Shown: positions 45,719 through 53,775 of the stretch, piece by piece
How the letters are laid out: each line of letters starts with the position of its first letter
Position numbering within the stretch: position 1 is the first letter of the stretch
NCBI GenBank assembly: GCA_902478545.1
Contig: CABSLA010000009.1
Location: forward strand, 1-57,735
DNA: 57,735 bases
Direction of reading: 5' to 3'
Source: an uncultured Collinsella sp.
GTDB lineage: Bacteria > Actinomycetota > Coriobacteriia > Coriobacteriales > Coriobacteriaceae
Translations under genes and position numbers: made by a program
Notes under the pieces: generated by a model
Database searches by the model: none
What the model was told of the DNA's origin: nothing
The model's input: the letters and a program-made list of their open reading frames with translations, nothing else

Positions 45719-46895
45719 ACGTCGCCCCCAATTCCCCGATAACTGCATCGGCGCCCGACGTGCGGAAAAGCTCACGGCGCTCCGCGTCGAACACGACCGC
45801 GGCGATGTCGCATGCGCCCGCCGCGCGGCGGCGCAACCTGTCCTCGATTGCCGCAGCGAGCGAGGCGCGCGCAGCGTCCCCCACGCCGGCGGCCTCGATT
45901 ACCTCGAGCGCCACCGTGGTCGTGACGGACGTCATGATCTCGCGCACGGTCTTCGCGCCCGCGCCGGCCATGGCCGCGTGGGCGGCCAGAATCTCCGCGC
46001 GGCAGTCGGCGGTACGCGAATGGGTGTCCATGATGCCGCCCGCGACCTTCACCAATTTGCCGATGTGTCCCACAAGAAGGACATTGGTGAATCCCTCGCG
46101 AACGCAGCAATCAATCGCATCGCCCACAAAGTTGGAGATGAAGACCACCGGCGCACCGTTTAGGTGGAAATGCCCCGAGATGAACTGCCCGCCGTAGTTG
46201 CCGGGCGTGAGCACGACTCCGCGCCGCCCCATAGCCGCATGCTGCCGGATCTCGAGCTCGATGCTGTCGCGCAAGGCAGCGAGACTGCGAGGCTCGACGA
46301 TGCCCGTCGTGCCCAGGATGGAGATGCCGCCCTCTATCCCCAGGTGCGGGTTGAAGGTCTTTTCGGCTAGGGAAACGCCCTCGGGTACCGAAATCGTCAC
46401 AGCAATATTTCCAGAAAAGCCGTGCGCGGCGCACACCTCGCGCACCGCCGAAGTGATCATCGCGCGCGGCGTCGCGTTGATGGCGGCCGCCCCCACCGGC
46501 TGCTCGAGCCCGGGCAACGTCACGCGCCCCACGCCCACGCCGCCATCGACGGAAACTTCCGATTCGTGCGCGGGCACGTCCTTGCTGTCCGCAGCACCCG
46601 TGCCCGACCCCGAATGTTCCACGCGCGCGTACACGAGCACGCCGTCGGTCACATCGGCATCGTCGCCCGCGTCCTTACGCACGGCGCACTGGGCGCACCC
46701 CTCGCCGATGCATGCGTCGACCACGTCCGTCTCGACGGGCAGCCCGCCGGGGGTGACGATCGACACGAGGCCGACGGGCTTTCGTGACAAGAGCATCTCG
46801 CAGGCTGCCTTCGCCGCGAGCGCGGCGCAGCTCCCCGTGGTGTAGCCGCAGCGCAGGCGGGTCGTCCCGGTATATATGTAGTGCTCGAAGGCCAC
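45711..46895 (-). CDS. cbiD: Cobalt-precorrin-5B C1-methyltransferase
   Basis: Methylates C1 of the corrin ring. The 394-residue protein has the family start RCGYTTGSCAALAAKAAC, then VTLPGLEQPVGAAAINATPR, and LVGHIGKLVKVAGGIMDTHS. I chose GTG at 46895, one base after the cbiF stop. The protein has a short leader (VAFEHYIYTGTTRL) before the first motif. The 3' end overlaps the start of the cbiL remnant by 8 bp. Confidence 0.93.
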   Translation of the reverse strand: MAFEHYIYTGTTRLRCGYTTGSCAALAAKAACEMLLSRKPVGLVSIVTPGGLPVETDVVDACIGEGCAQCAVRKDAGDDADVTDGVLVYARVEHSGSGTGAADSKDVPAHESEVSVDGGVGVGRVTLPGLEQPVGAAAINATPRAMITSAVREVCAAHGFSGNIAVTISVPEGVSLAEKTFNPHLGIEGGISILGTTGIVEPRSLAALRDSIELEIRQHAAMGRRGVVLTPGNYGGQFISGHFHLNGAPVVFISNFVGDAIDCCVREGFTNVLLVGHIGKLVKVAGGIMDTHSRTADCRAEILAAHAAMAGAGAKTVREIMTSVTTTVALEVIEAAGVGDAARASLAAAIEDRLRRRAAGACDIAAVVFDAERRELFRTSGADAVIGELGATYE

Positions 46896-46896
46896 G

Positions 46897-47688
46897 CTAA
46901 CTGCTCGCCTTCCGATACCCCGTGGCAAACGAAGGGTCGTAAAGCTTGCTGCGCTCGTACGACTCCGCTTGCGCGCCGTTGTGCGCAAGCCCGCCGCGAG
47001 CCCCGAGCACGCGGCCCACCACCACGAGCGCCGTGCGGTCGATGCCCTCTCGCGCGCCCGCATCGGCGAGCGTGCCCACTGTGCATCGCACCACGCGCTC
47101 CTCAGGCCAGGTCGCCTTGTACACGAGCGCCGCCGGCTCGTCGGAGCTGCGGCCCGCGGCCAAAAGCTCGGCGGAAAGCTCGGCGAGCATACCCGAGCTC
47201 AGGAAGATGACCATAGTCGAGCCGCTTTCCGCCATGGTGCGCATGCCCTCGCCCGCGGGCATGGGGGTACGTCCGGAAAGTCGCGTGATCACGACCGACT
47301 GGCTGATTCCCGGCAGCGTGTATTCCTGGCGAAGCGCCGCCGCGGCACCGCAAAAGCTCGACACGCCGGGCACCACCTCGTAGTCCACGCCGCGCGCGTC
47401 GAGCGCGTCCATCTGCTCCTGGATGGCGCCGTACAGGCACGGGTCGCCCGTGTGCAGGCGCACCACTTCCTCGCCCCGCGCATCTGCCGCGCACATCACG
47501 TCGAGCACTTCCTCCAAGGTCATGTGCGCGCTGTCGTAGACGATGCAGGATTCCTTGCACTCAGCGAGCAGCTCGGGGTTCACAAGGCTTCCCGCCCAAA
47601 CGACCACGTCGGCCGCGCGCAGAAGGCGCGCCCCGCGCAGCGTGATAAGGTCGGCGGCGCCCGAGCCTGCGCCAACGATATGAATCAT
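46897..47688 (-). CDS. cbiF: Cobalt-precorrin-4 C11-methyltransferase
   Basis: Class III SAM methyltransferase, first gene of the minus-strand cobalamin operon. The 263-residue protein starts MIHIVGAGSGAADLITLRGA. It shows VVWAGSLVNPELL, LHTGDPCLYGAIQEQ (tetrapyrrole site) and PGVSSFCGAAAALRQEYTLP, typical of CbiF/CobM. GGGAAGG precedes the ATG. A 48-residue in-frame upstream extension lacks conserved sequence and is rejected. Confidence 0.94.
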   Translation of the reverse strand: MIHIVGAGSGAADLITLRGARLLRAADVVVWAGSLVNPELLAECKESCIVYDSAHMTLEEVLDVMCAADARGEEVVRLHTGDPCLYGAIQEQMDALDARGVDYEVVPGVSSFCGAAAALRQEYTLPGISQSVVITRLSGRTPMPAGEGMRTMAESGSTMVIFLSSGMLAELSAELLAAGRSSDEPAALVYKATWPEERVVRCTVGTLADAGAREGIDRTALVVVGRVLGARGGLAHNGAQAESYERSKLYDPSFATGYRKASS

Positions 47689-47819
47689 CCGAGCCTTCCC
47701 TTCCCGTTTCTCATCGCAACCGTTTACGCCGCCATTCGCGCAGCGGGCAAAACACGGCGCCTGCGGCGGCAATCGGCGCAAATACGCAGGCAGGAGGCAC
47801 AATGCCGCCCGCCCTGGCT

Positions 47820-47848
47820 TTGACACGTTCACAAGTGCCCACTATCAT
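47820..47848 (+). promoter_or_regulatory. Promoter of the riboswitch-cbiK operon, overlapping a reverse -10
   Basis: A perfect TTGACA (47820-47825), a 17-bp spacer and TATCAT (47843-47848) point toward cbiK. Read on the other strand, the overlapping bases 47844-47849 give TATGAT, a candidate -10 for the minus-strand cbi operon, although its -35 is poor. The two operons may therefore share a divergent promoter. Confidence 0.6.
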
Positions 47849-47891
47849 AGTAAAAGATTCGGCAACGAGCATATGACAATCGGATAAAAGG

Positions 47892-48025
47892 AAATGACCG
47901 GCGCGGCGCCCGCACAGCCCGCGCTGGCTTGCGGAGGGAACCAGGTGGGAATCCTGGGCAAGGGACATTACTGTATAGGACGCGCGGGCGAACCGCCTCG
48001 CGCCCCAAGCCAGACTGCTTCGCCT
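47892..48025 (+). ncRNA. Cobalamin (B12) riboswitch
   Basis: The leader of the cbiK transcript carries the class I cobalamin riboswitch core: GGGAACCAGGTGGGAATCC with the CTGGGCAAGGGACATTACTGTA segment after it, and a B12-box-like AAGCCAGACTGCTTCGCC at about 48006-48023. Downstream is a CACGGC/GCCGTG hairpin (48032-48046), then ACCCC-GA-GGGGT (48063-48074) followed by TTTTCTTT. These could act as the terminator of the expression platform. High cobalamin would then shut off the chelatase and importer genes. Edges are approximate. Confidence 0.85.
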
Positions 48026-48146
48026 TTTCCTCACGGCATCGCCGTGGCGTTAGCTCCTTGTGAACCCCGAGGGGTGCGCTTTTCTTTCGCTTGTGCCGAC
48101 AAGCAACTGTCGCCGGGGGACCGGCAAACCGAGGAAAGGAAAAACC

Positions 48147-49073
48147 ATGTCCGACCAGATGTCACGCCGCGGCTTCATGGGCGCCGCAGCAACCGGAGCC
48201 GTCGCGCTCGCCGGAGTCGCGCTCGCGGGCTGCTCCAACACCTCCGCGAGTTCCGAGAAATCGAGTGAAAAGGAGAAGGCCGTGAAGCCGGTCATCCTCG
48301 TCACGAGCTTCGGCACGAGCTACAACGACTCGCGCCACATCACCATCGGCGCCATCGAAGACGCTATCCGCGAGAAGTACTGGCAGGACTACGACATCCG
48401 CCGCGCCTTCACCGCGCAGATCATCATCGATAAGCTGAAGAAGCGCGACGGCATCACGATCGACAACATGACCGAGGCGCTCGACCGCTGCGTGGAAGAC
48501 GGCGTGAAGGAAATCGTCGTGCAGCCGACGCATCTCATGGGTGGCCTGGAATACACCGACGTGAAAGACGAGCTCGACAAGTACGCCGACAAGTTCGACA
48601 AAATCTCGCTCGGCGACCCGCTGCTCACCTCCGACGACGACTACAAGAAGGTGGCCGCAGCCATTAAGGAGAACATGGCGTCCTTCGACGACGGCAAGAC
48701 GGCGCTGTGCCTCATGGGTCACGGCACCGAAGCCGATTCCAACGCCGACTATGCCAAGATGCAGGAAGTGTTTAAGAACGAGGGCTTGACGCAGTTCTTC
48801 GTCGGCACCGTCGAGGCTGAACCGACCTGCGAGGATGTTATCGCCGCCGCGAGCGCCGCAGGCTACAAGAAGGCCGTGCTCGCGCCGTTCATGGTGGTCG
48901 CGGGCGACCACGCGAACAACGACATGGCAGACGAGACCGACCCCGACAGCTGGGCTGCGAAGTTCGTGGCCGCCGGCTTCGAAGTGACGTGCCTGCTCCA
49001 GGGTCTGGGACAGAACGTCGCGGTCGACGAAATCTACGTCTCGCACGTGGACGACGCCATCGCCAAGCTGTAA
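48147..49073 (+). CDS. cbiK: Exported CbiK-type sirohydrochlorin cobaltochelatase, Tat lipoprotein
   Basis: Anaerobic cobaltochelatase-family protein, 308 residues. The fold signature is VILVTSFGTSYNDSRH, and the two metal-binding histidines are His192 (MGHGTEADSNADY) and His255 (AGDHANNDM). Cytosolic CbiK lacks a leader. This one begins MSDQMSRRGFMGAAATGAVA with a twin-arginine motif, a hydrophobic stretch and a lipobox LAGC (Cys29), followed by a Ser/Lys/Glu linker. It should be exported by Tat, perhaps folded, and lipid-anchored outside. It heads the riboswitch-controlled operon with the lipoprotein and BtuFCD-type genes. It could insert or remove cobalt in extracellular tetrapyrroles, or scavenge metal. 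Confidence 0.9.
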   Translation: MSDQMSRRGFMGAAATGAVALAGVALAGCSNTSASSEKSSEKEKAVKPVILVTSFGTSYNDSRHITIGAIEDAIREKYWQDYDIRRAFTAQIIIDKLKKRDGITIDNMTEALDRCVEDGVKEIVVQPTHLMGGLEYTDVKDELDKYADKFDKISLGDPLLTSDDDYKKVAAAIKENMASFDDGKTALCLMGHGTEADSNADYAKMQEVFKNEGLTQFFVGTVEAEPTCEDVIAAASAAGYKKAVLAPFMVVAGDHANNDMADETDPDSWAAKFVAAGFEVTCLLQGLGQNVAVDEIYVSHVDDAIAKL

Positions 49074-49082
49074 ACTCGCCGC

Positions 49083-49154
49083 GCACGGGGGCGCCGGTCG
49101 CGTCCCCGTGCAACGGGCATGCGCCTTCCCCGACTGACGGCGCATGCCCGTTGC
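49083..49154 (+). other. Two consecutive hairpins between cbiK and the lipoprotein gene
   Basis: Hairpin 1 has GCACGGGG/CCCCGTGC (49083-49090 and 49104-49111) plus three inner pairs. Hairpin 2 has a perfect 16-bp stem, GCAACGGGCATGCGCC (49110-49125) and its complement (49139-49154), with a 13-nt loop. No T-run follows. They may act as an mRNA-stability or partial-termination element favouring cbiK over the downstream genes. Confidence 0.6.
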
Positions 49155-49218
49155 ATTCGCATCCCGCCCGCCCACCGCACGGCGCGGGCGGTCGAAGCGA
49201 TTGAAAGGAACCCCCTCC

Positions 49219-49752
49219 ATGTTGAAGAAAACCCTCGCCTTCGCCCTGTCAGCGGCGCTTTTCGCGTTCTCGCTCGCCGGCTGCGGCGGAAATTCAATCG
49301 ACAGCGCAAAGGCAAGCGATGCCGATTCCCAGGAAAAGACCGAACAGGCGGCCGATGCGCCCGAGGGCGCAAGCGCTGCCCCCATCACCGCCGACAAGGT
49401 GGCCGACGGCACCTATCCGATCACCGTAGATTCCAGCTCGAACATGTTCAGGATTGTGGACGCCCAGCTCATCGTGGAAAACGGCTCCATGCACTGCGTG
49501 ATGACGCTTTCCGGCACGGGCTACGGCAAGCTCTTCATGGGCACGGGCGACGAGGCTGCCGCCGCGAGCGAGGCCGACTTCATCCCCTATGTGGAAAACG
49601 CGGAAGGCAAGTACACCTACGACGTGCCCGTTGAAGCGCTCGACGAGGACACCGCCTGCGCCGCGTGGAGTATTAGAAAAGAGCAGTGGTACGACCGCAC
49701 GCTCGTGTTCGAATCCGCCGGCGTCGATCTGCGCGCCGACGCACTGAAGTAA
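49219..49752 (+). CDS. Lipoprotein with one beta-rich module shared with the downstream binding protein
   Basis: A 177-residue secreted lipoprotein. Its signal is MLKKTLAFALSAALFAFSLA, with lipobox LAGC (Cys22). An acidic Ala/Glu/Asp linker runs to about residue 60. The single module at about 62-170 is beta-rich (TYPITVDSS; MFRIVDAQLIVENG; MTLSGTGYGKLFMGTG; DVPVEALDED; WYDRTLVFES). The pattern resembles NEAT-like ligand modules, and a diverged copy forms the N-terminal part of the next gene. I do not recognise a named family. GAAAGGAA precedes the ATG. Position after a B12 riboswitch suggests a corrinoid, cobalt or tetrapyrrole capture role. Confidence 0.75.
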   Translation: MLKKTLAFALSAALFAFSLAGCGGNSIDSAKASDADSQEKTEQAADAPEGASAAPITADKVADGTYPITVDSSSNMFRIVDAQLIVENGSMHCVMTLSGTGYGKLFMGTGDEAAAASEADFIPYVENAEGKYTYDVPVEALDEDTACAAWSIRKEQWYDRTLVFESAGVDLRADALK

Positions 49753-49756
49753 CGCC

Positions 49757-51328
49757 ATGCGGTCGATTCTTCCCAAGGGGGAAAGCAGGAAGCGTCGCAG
49801 CATCGCGGTGCGCGCGATCGCCTGCGTTCTCGTCGCCCTGCTCGCGCTTCCCTTCGCGGGGTGCAGTGCGAGCCCGAACGCGACCGGTGGCACGGCAGGC
49901 TCTCAGGAATACACTGTGAGCGTCTCGCTCTCCGGCGGGTCAGGGCGCGCAAGCATCGCCTCACCCACCACAATTGTGAAGGATGGCGACACCTACACCG
50001 CGACCATCACCTGGTCGAGTTCGAACTACGACAAGATGACCGTCGACGGCGTGGACTACGCGCCCGTAAACGACGGCGGCAACTCCACGTTCGAGATACC
50101 CGTCACGCTCGACGAGGACATCGCCGTGTCGGCCGAGACCGTCGCCATGTCGACGCCGCACACCATCGACTACACGCTCTACTTCGACTCATCCACCATG
50201 AAGGAGAAATCGGGCGACGAAGCAAGCGGCGGCTCCCCTGCGGGAACGGCTTCAAGCGCCGCGGCCGACTTCCACAACGCCGATTTGGGCTGCGGCTGGA
50301 AGCCGACGGGGACGCTTCAGCTTGAATACGCCGAGCACTTCACTGTCGACGAGTTCGAAGGCGGCCTGCGGCTTATCTGCATTTCGAACGGGGAGCGCTT
50401 CCTCGTGGTGCCGCAAGATGCGAAGGTACCTGATGGGTTGAGCTCCGACATCGCGGTCATAAGGCGCCCCGCCGACAAGGTGTACCTCGTGTCGTCGGCG
50501 ACGATGTGCCTGGTCGACGCGCTCGATGCGAACGACAATATCCTCATGTCGGGCACGAAGGCCGACGATTGCTCGGTCGCGGGCTTCAAAAGCGCGCTCG
50601 AAAGTGGGGCGATCGCCTACGGCGGCAAGTACAGCGCGCCCGATTACGAGCAAATATCGGCCTCGGGCTGCACGCTCGCCATCGAGAACACCATGATCAA
50701 CCACACGCCCGATGTGAAGAAAAAGCTGCAGAAGCTCGGGCTCGTCGTGCTCACCGAACAGTCGTCGAGCGAGCCCGAAGCACTCGGGCGCGTCGAGTGG
50801 ATTAAGCTTTTCGGCGTCCTATTCGACAAGGAAGACGAGGCCGCGCACCTGTTCAACGAGCAGAAGGCTCGCGTCGAGCAAACGTCGGGGCTCGCGTCGT
50901 CAGGTAAAACCGTGGCGTATTTCTACATTAACTCGAACGGGGCCGCCGTCACGCGGCGGGCGGGCGACTACGTGGCGCAGATGATCGAGCTTGCAGGCGG
51001 CAGCTACGCGCTCGATGACGCGCAGACGGCGTCGACGTCAGGTTCGTCAGTAACGCTCGAAATGGAGCGCTTCTACGCGACGGCGAAGGATGCCGACATC
51101 ATCGTCTACAACGGCACCATCGACGAATCGGTTGCCACCTTGAAAGACTTCGTAGGCAAAAACGCGCTATTGTCGCAGTTCAAAGCCGTAAAGAACGGCA
51201 ACGTCTGGGTCACAAGCGCCGACATGTACCAGCAGATGACTTCTACCGCCGACATTATCGACGAGCTGCACGGGGCGTTCACCGGCGATGACGCGAGCGA
51301 CTTCCATTATCTGAGGAAGCTTGGCTAG
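49757..51328 (+). CDS. btuF: ABC transporter substrate-binding lipoprotein (BtuF/FecB type) with N-terminal module
   Basis: A 523-residue extracellular lipoprotein. It has a positively charged leader, hydrophobic VRAIACVLVALLALPFAGC and lipid Cys36. Residues 52-148 repeat the module of the preceding lipoprotein (IVKDGDTYTATITWSSSNYD; EIPVTLDEDIAVSAET; DYTLYFDS). From about 180 comes a class III periplasmic-binding fold (VAVIRRPADKVYLVSSATM; KYSAPDYEQI; EWIKLFGVLFDKEDEA; YVAQMIELAGGSYAL). It starts 4 bp after the lipoprotein stop. Corrinoid is the most likely ligand from context; heme or siderophore are alternatives. Confidence 0.85.
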   Translation: MRSILPKGESRKRRSIAVRAIACVLVALLALPFAGCSASPNATGGTAGSQEYTVSVSLSGGSGRASIASPTTIVKDGDTYTATITWSSSNYDKMTVDGVDYAPVNDGGNSTFEIPVTLDEDIAVSAETVAMSTPHTIDYTLYFDSSTMKEKSGDEASGGSPAGTASSAAADFHNADLGCGWKPTGTLQLEYAEHFTVDEFEGGLRLICISNGERFLVVPQDAKVPDGLSSDIAVIRRPADKVYLVSSATMCLVDALDANDNILMSGTKADDCSVAGFKSALESGAIAYGGKYSAPDYEQISASGCTLAIENTMINHTPDVKKKLQKLGLVVLTEQSSSEPEALGRVEWIKLFGVLFDKEDEAAHLFNEQKARVEQTSGLASSGKTVAYFYINSNGAAVTRRAGDYVAQMIELAGGSYALDDAQTASTSGSSVTLEMERFYATAKDADIIVYNGTIDESVATLKDFVGKNALLSQFKAVKNGNVWVTSADMYQQMTSTADIIDELHGAFTGDDASDFHYLRKLG

Positions 51329-51332
51329 CGTC

Positions 51333-52373
51333 ATGAGAAGCCGGCTTTCCATGACATACGACGAATCGGGGCGCGCCGCGCGGTGTCGAGTCGTGACGGC
51401 GCTGCTCGCTGTTGTCATCATCGTGCTCGTCGGGGCCAACCTGTGCATCGGGAGCGTGCTCGTGCCCGCAGACCACATCCCCGGCATCCTTTCGGGCGGC
51501 GCGGCCAATTCCATGGAAAGCCAAGTCATCTGGGAGATTCGCCTGCCGCGCGTGCTTTCAGCCGTGCTTCTCGGCGGGGCACTTTCGCTCTCCGGGTTCC
51601 TGCTGCAGACGTTTTTCAACAACCCCATCGCCGACCCGTTCATCTTGGGCGTCTCCTCGGGCGCAAAGTTCGTCGTCGCGCTTACGATGATCGTGCTTCT
51701 GGGCGCGAACCAGGCCATGTCCTCGCCGGCCATGGTGGCCGCAGCGTTTCTGGGATCGCTTATCACCATCGGCTTCGTGCTCCTCATCGCACGGCGCATA
51801 AGTTCCATGGCCATGCTTATCGTGGCGGGCGTCATGGTGGGATACATCTGCTCGGCGGCGACGAACTTCCTCATCGCCTTCGCCGACGACCAGTCCATCG
51901 TGAACCTGCACAACTGGTCTTTGGGTAGCTTCTCGGGTTCGGGCTGGGACGACGTCGCGGTCATCACGGTCGTGGTGATCGCCATGAGCGCATGCGTATT
52001 CGCGATATCGAAGCCCCTTTCCGCCTTCCAGCTGGGAGAAGCCTACGCGAAAAGCGTCGGCGTGAACGTCGCACGCTTCCGCGTGGTGCTCGTCCTTCTA
52101 GCGAGCATGCTCTCCGCCTGCGTGACCGCGTTCGCTGGTCCGGTGTCGTTCGTAGGCATCGCGGTTCCACATCTCGTGAAGTCGGCGCTGAAGTCGTCGA
52201 AGCCCATCAGCGTGATTCCTGCGTGCTTCTTGGGAGGCGCCATCTTCTGCGCGGGCTGCGATTTGATCGCGCGCACGCTGTTCTCTCCCGTCGAGCTTTC
52301 CATCAGCGCCGTCACCGCCATCTTCGGCGCGCCGGTGGTTATCGCGCTCATGCTGAAGAAGTGGGTGAGGTAG
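51333..52373 (+). CDS. btuC: ABC transporter permease (FecCD/BtuC family)
   Basis: Multi-pass permease of 346 residues with about nine to ten helices. Family motifs are LRL-type IRLPRVLSAVLLGGALSLSG, NNPIADPFILGVSSGAKF, and the cytoplasmic loop AYAKSVGVN followed by FVGIAVPHLVKSA. The start is uncertain: ATG at 51333, or TTG at 51321, which sits 4 bp from GAGG and overlaps the btuF stop. The stop TAG abuts the ATPase ATG. Confidence 0.92.
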   Translation: MRSRLSMTYDESGRAARCRVVTALLAVVIIVLVGANLCIGSVLVPADHIPGILSGGAANSMESQVIWEIRLPRVLSAVLLGGALSLSGFLLQTFFNNPIADPFILGVSSGAKFVVALTMIVLLGANQAMSSPAMVAAAFLGSLITIGFVLLIARRISSMAMLIVAGVMVGYICSAATNFLIAFADDQSIVNLHNWSLGSFSGSGWDDVAVITVVVIAMSACVFAISKPLSAFQLGEAYAKSVGVNVARFRVVLVLLASMLSACVTAFAGPVSFVGIAVPHLVKSALKSSKPISVIPACFLGGAIFCAGCDLIARTLFSPVELSISAVTAIFGAPVVIALMLKKWVR

Positions 52374-53588
52374 ATGGGGGAATTCATGCCGCGGCCCAAA
52401 ACGCTCCGAGCGGAGTCGAACCTCGAAACCCCGGTCGAAACGCAGGCTGACGGAGCGCCGCTTTTCCGCATAAGCGACCTGTCGGCGGGCTACGACAAGA
52501 AGGTCGTAGTCGAAGGTGTCAATCTGGAGGTTCGCGCGGGCGACGTCGTGGCGCTCATCGGGCCGAACGGCTCGGGCAAGTCGACCATCTTGAAAACCAT
52601 CACACGCCATCTTGCACCGCTTGCCGGCGCGGTAGAGCTCGACGGACGGGAGATTTCCCGATGGAAGACGGCGGAGTTCGCAAGGAACCTTGCCGTTATG
52701 CTGACAGATCGCCCCCGGACCGAGCTCCTCACCTGCCGCGATATCGTAGAGGCGGGAAGACATCCCTACACCGGGCGAATGGGCACACTCTCGCCCGACG
52801 ACCATAGTCGGGTCGACGAGGCAATGAAAACCGCACATGTGGAAGAGCTCGCCGAGCGCGACTTCATGCAGATAAGCGATGGGCAACGCCAGCGCGTCAT
52901 GCTCGCACGCGCCATCGCGCAGGATCCGCGTGTGCTCGTGCTCGACGAGCCCACGTCGTATCTCGATATCCGCTACCAGATCGACCTGCTGCGAATACTT
53001 CGCCACCTTGCGAAATCGCGGAATGTGGCTGTCATCATGTCCATCCACGAACTCGAGCTCGCGCAGAAAAGCGCCGACAAGGTGATTTGCGTGAAGGACG
53101 GCCGGGTCTTTCGCGCCGGCGCACCCGAGGACATATTCACGCGCGAGACAATTGGCGAGCTCTACGGCCTTCAGCATGGCACCTTCAACGAGCGCTTCGG
53201 CAGCGTGGAAATTGGGCGCCCACACGGTGATGCGCACACGTTCGTCATCGCCGGCGCAGGTACGGGGTCGGCTGTGTTTCGCCAGCTCATCCGGCAGGGC
53301 AAGGCGTTCTACGCGGGCGTTCTGCACGAAGGGGACATCGACTGCGAGCTCGCGCGCGACCTGGCGACGGAATGCGTGGCCGAGCGCGCCTTCGAGCCGA
53401 TCGGGGATAAAACCATAGCCCGCGCCAAAGAGCTCCTCGTCCACTGTGCGCGCCTTATCGTGTGCCCCGCCGCCTTCGGCACCATAAACGCCCGCAACGC
53501 AGAGCTCGTCGAGTTCGCACGCTCGCATGGTATCGAGGTCATGCGAGCGCGCGAAGGCGCATCGGAGGATTCCAATGGATACGCCTAG
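52374..53588 (+). CDS. btuD: ABC transporter ATPase (BtuD/FecE type) with a 120-residue C-terminal domain
   Basis: ATPase of the vitamin B12-type importer. Walker A GPNGSGKS at 63-70, signature ISDGQRQRV at 167-175, Walker B VLVLDEPTS at 187-195, H-loop MSIHEL. The ATPase fold ends near residue 275. Residues 281-404 form an extra alpha/beta domain (HTFVIAGAGTGSAVFRQLIR; CARLIVCPAAFGTINARNAE) with a Rossmann-like glycine motif GAGTGS. Some archaeal and clostridial BtuD proteins have similar lengths. The start is ATG 52374 or 52386. Last gene of the riboswitch operon, 36 bp before the half repeat A3. Confidence 0.92.
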   Translation: MGEFMPRPKTLRAESNLETPVETQADGAPLFRISDLSAGYDKKVVVEGVNLEVRAGDVVALIGPNGSGKSTILKTITRHLAPLAGAVELDGREISRWKTAEFARNLAVMLTDRPRTELLTCRDIVEAGRHPYTGRMGTLSPDDHSRVDEAMKTAHVEELAERDFMQISDGQRQRVMLARAIAQDPRVLVLDEPTSYLDIRYQIDLLRILRHLAKSRNVAVIMSIHELELAQKSADKVICVKDGRVFRAGAPEDIFTRETIGELYGLQHGTFNERFGSVEIGRPHGDAHTFVIAGAGTGSAVFRQLIRQGKAFYAGVLHEGDIDCELARDLATECVAERAFEPIGDKTIARAKELLVHCARLIVCPAAFGTINARNAELVEFARSHGIEVMRAREGASEDSNGYA

Positions 53589-53623
53589 GCGCGGCCCAAG
53601 AAATCGTCCGCATCCCTATCTGA

Positions 53624-53641
53624 CCCTATTTCACCGCAACT
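53624..53641. repeat. Palindromic repeat family A, half copy 3 (right edge of the cobalamin block)
   Basis: Only the right arm CCCTATTTCACCGCAACT is present. Bases 53626-53641 are identical, in the same orientation, to 31694-31709. It lies just after btuD. Confidence 0.8.
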
Positions 53642-53775
53642 TAGAGAGCGTAAGGTATAACGCTTCACCCCAAATTAAATTGATTCGTTGAATAGACACA
53701 TTACAAATCTTTAGACTTCGTTTAATCCACAAGTGGGTATTATCACACAGTAAGCACACGTGAAAGGATATACCC

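Noticed and set aside
45485..45775. A novel 96-residue small protein between cbiD and cbiG
   Set aside because: Both ends align with CbiL and the join is internal, so a deletion remnant is the better explanation. The 19 residues before MSKGVLYG are the cbiD 3' end in another frame.
47689..47832. N-terminal 48-residue extension of CbiF
   Set aside because: The frame is open but has no conserved residues, and a good ribosome site precedes the internal ATG at 47688.
47689..47840. Second B12 riboswitch on the minus strand in front of cbiF
   Set aside because: An AGCCAGG string is present, but the GGGAA/GGTG core and the ACTGT loop are missing.
31643..53641. Insertion sequences, integrase or phage genes at the edges of the cobalamin block
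   Set aside because: No transposase or recombinase reading frame was found at either edge. Only the palindromic repeats are there.
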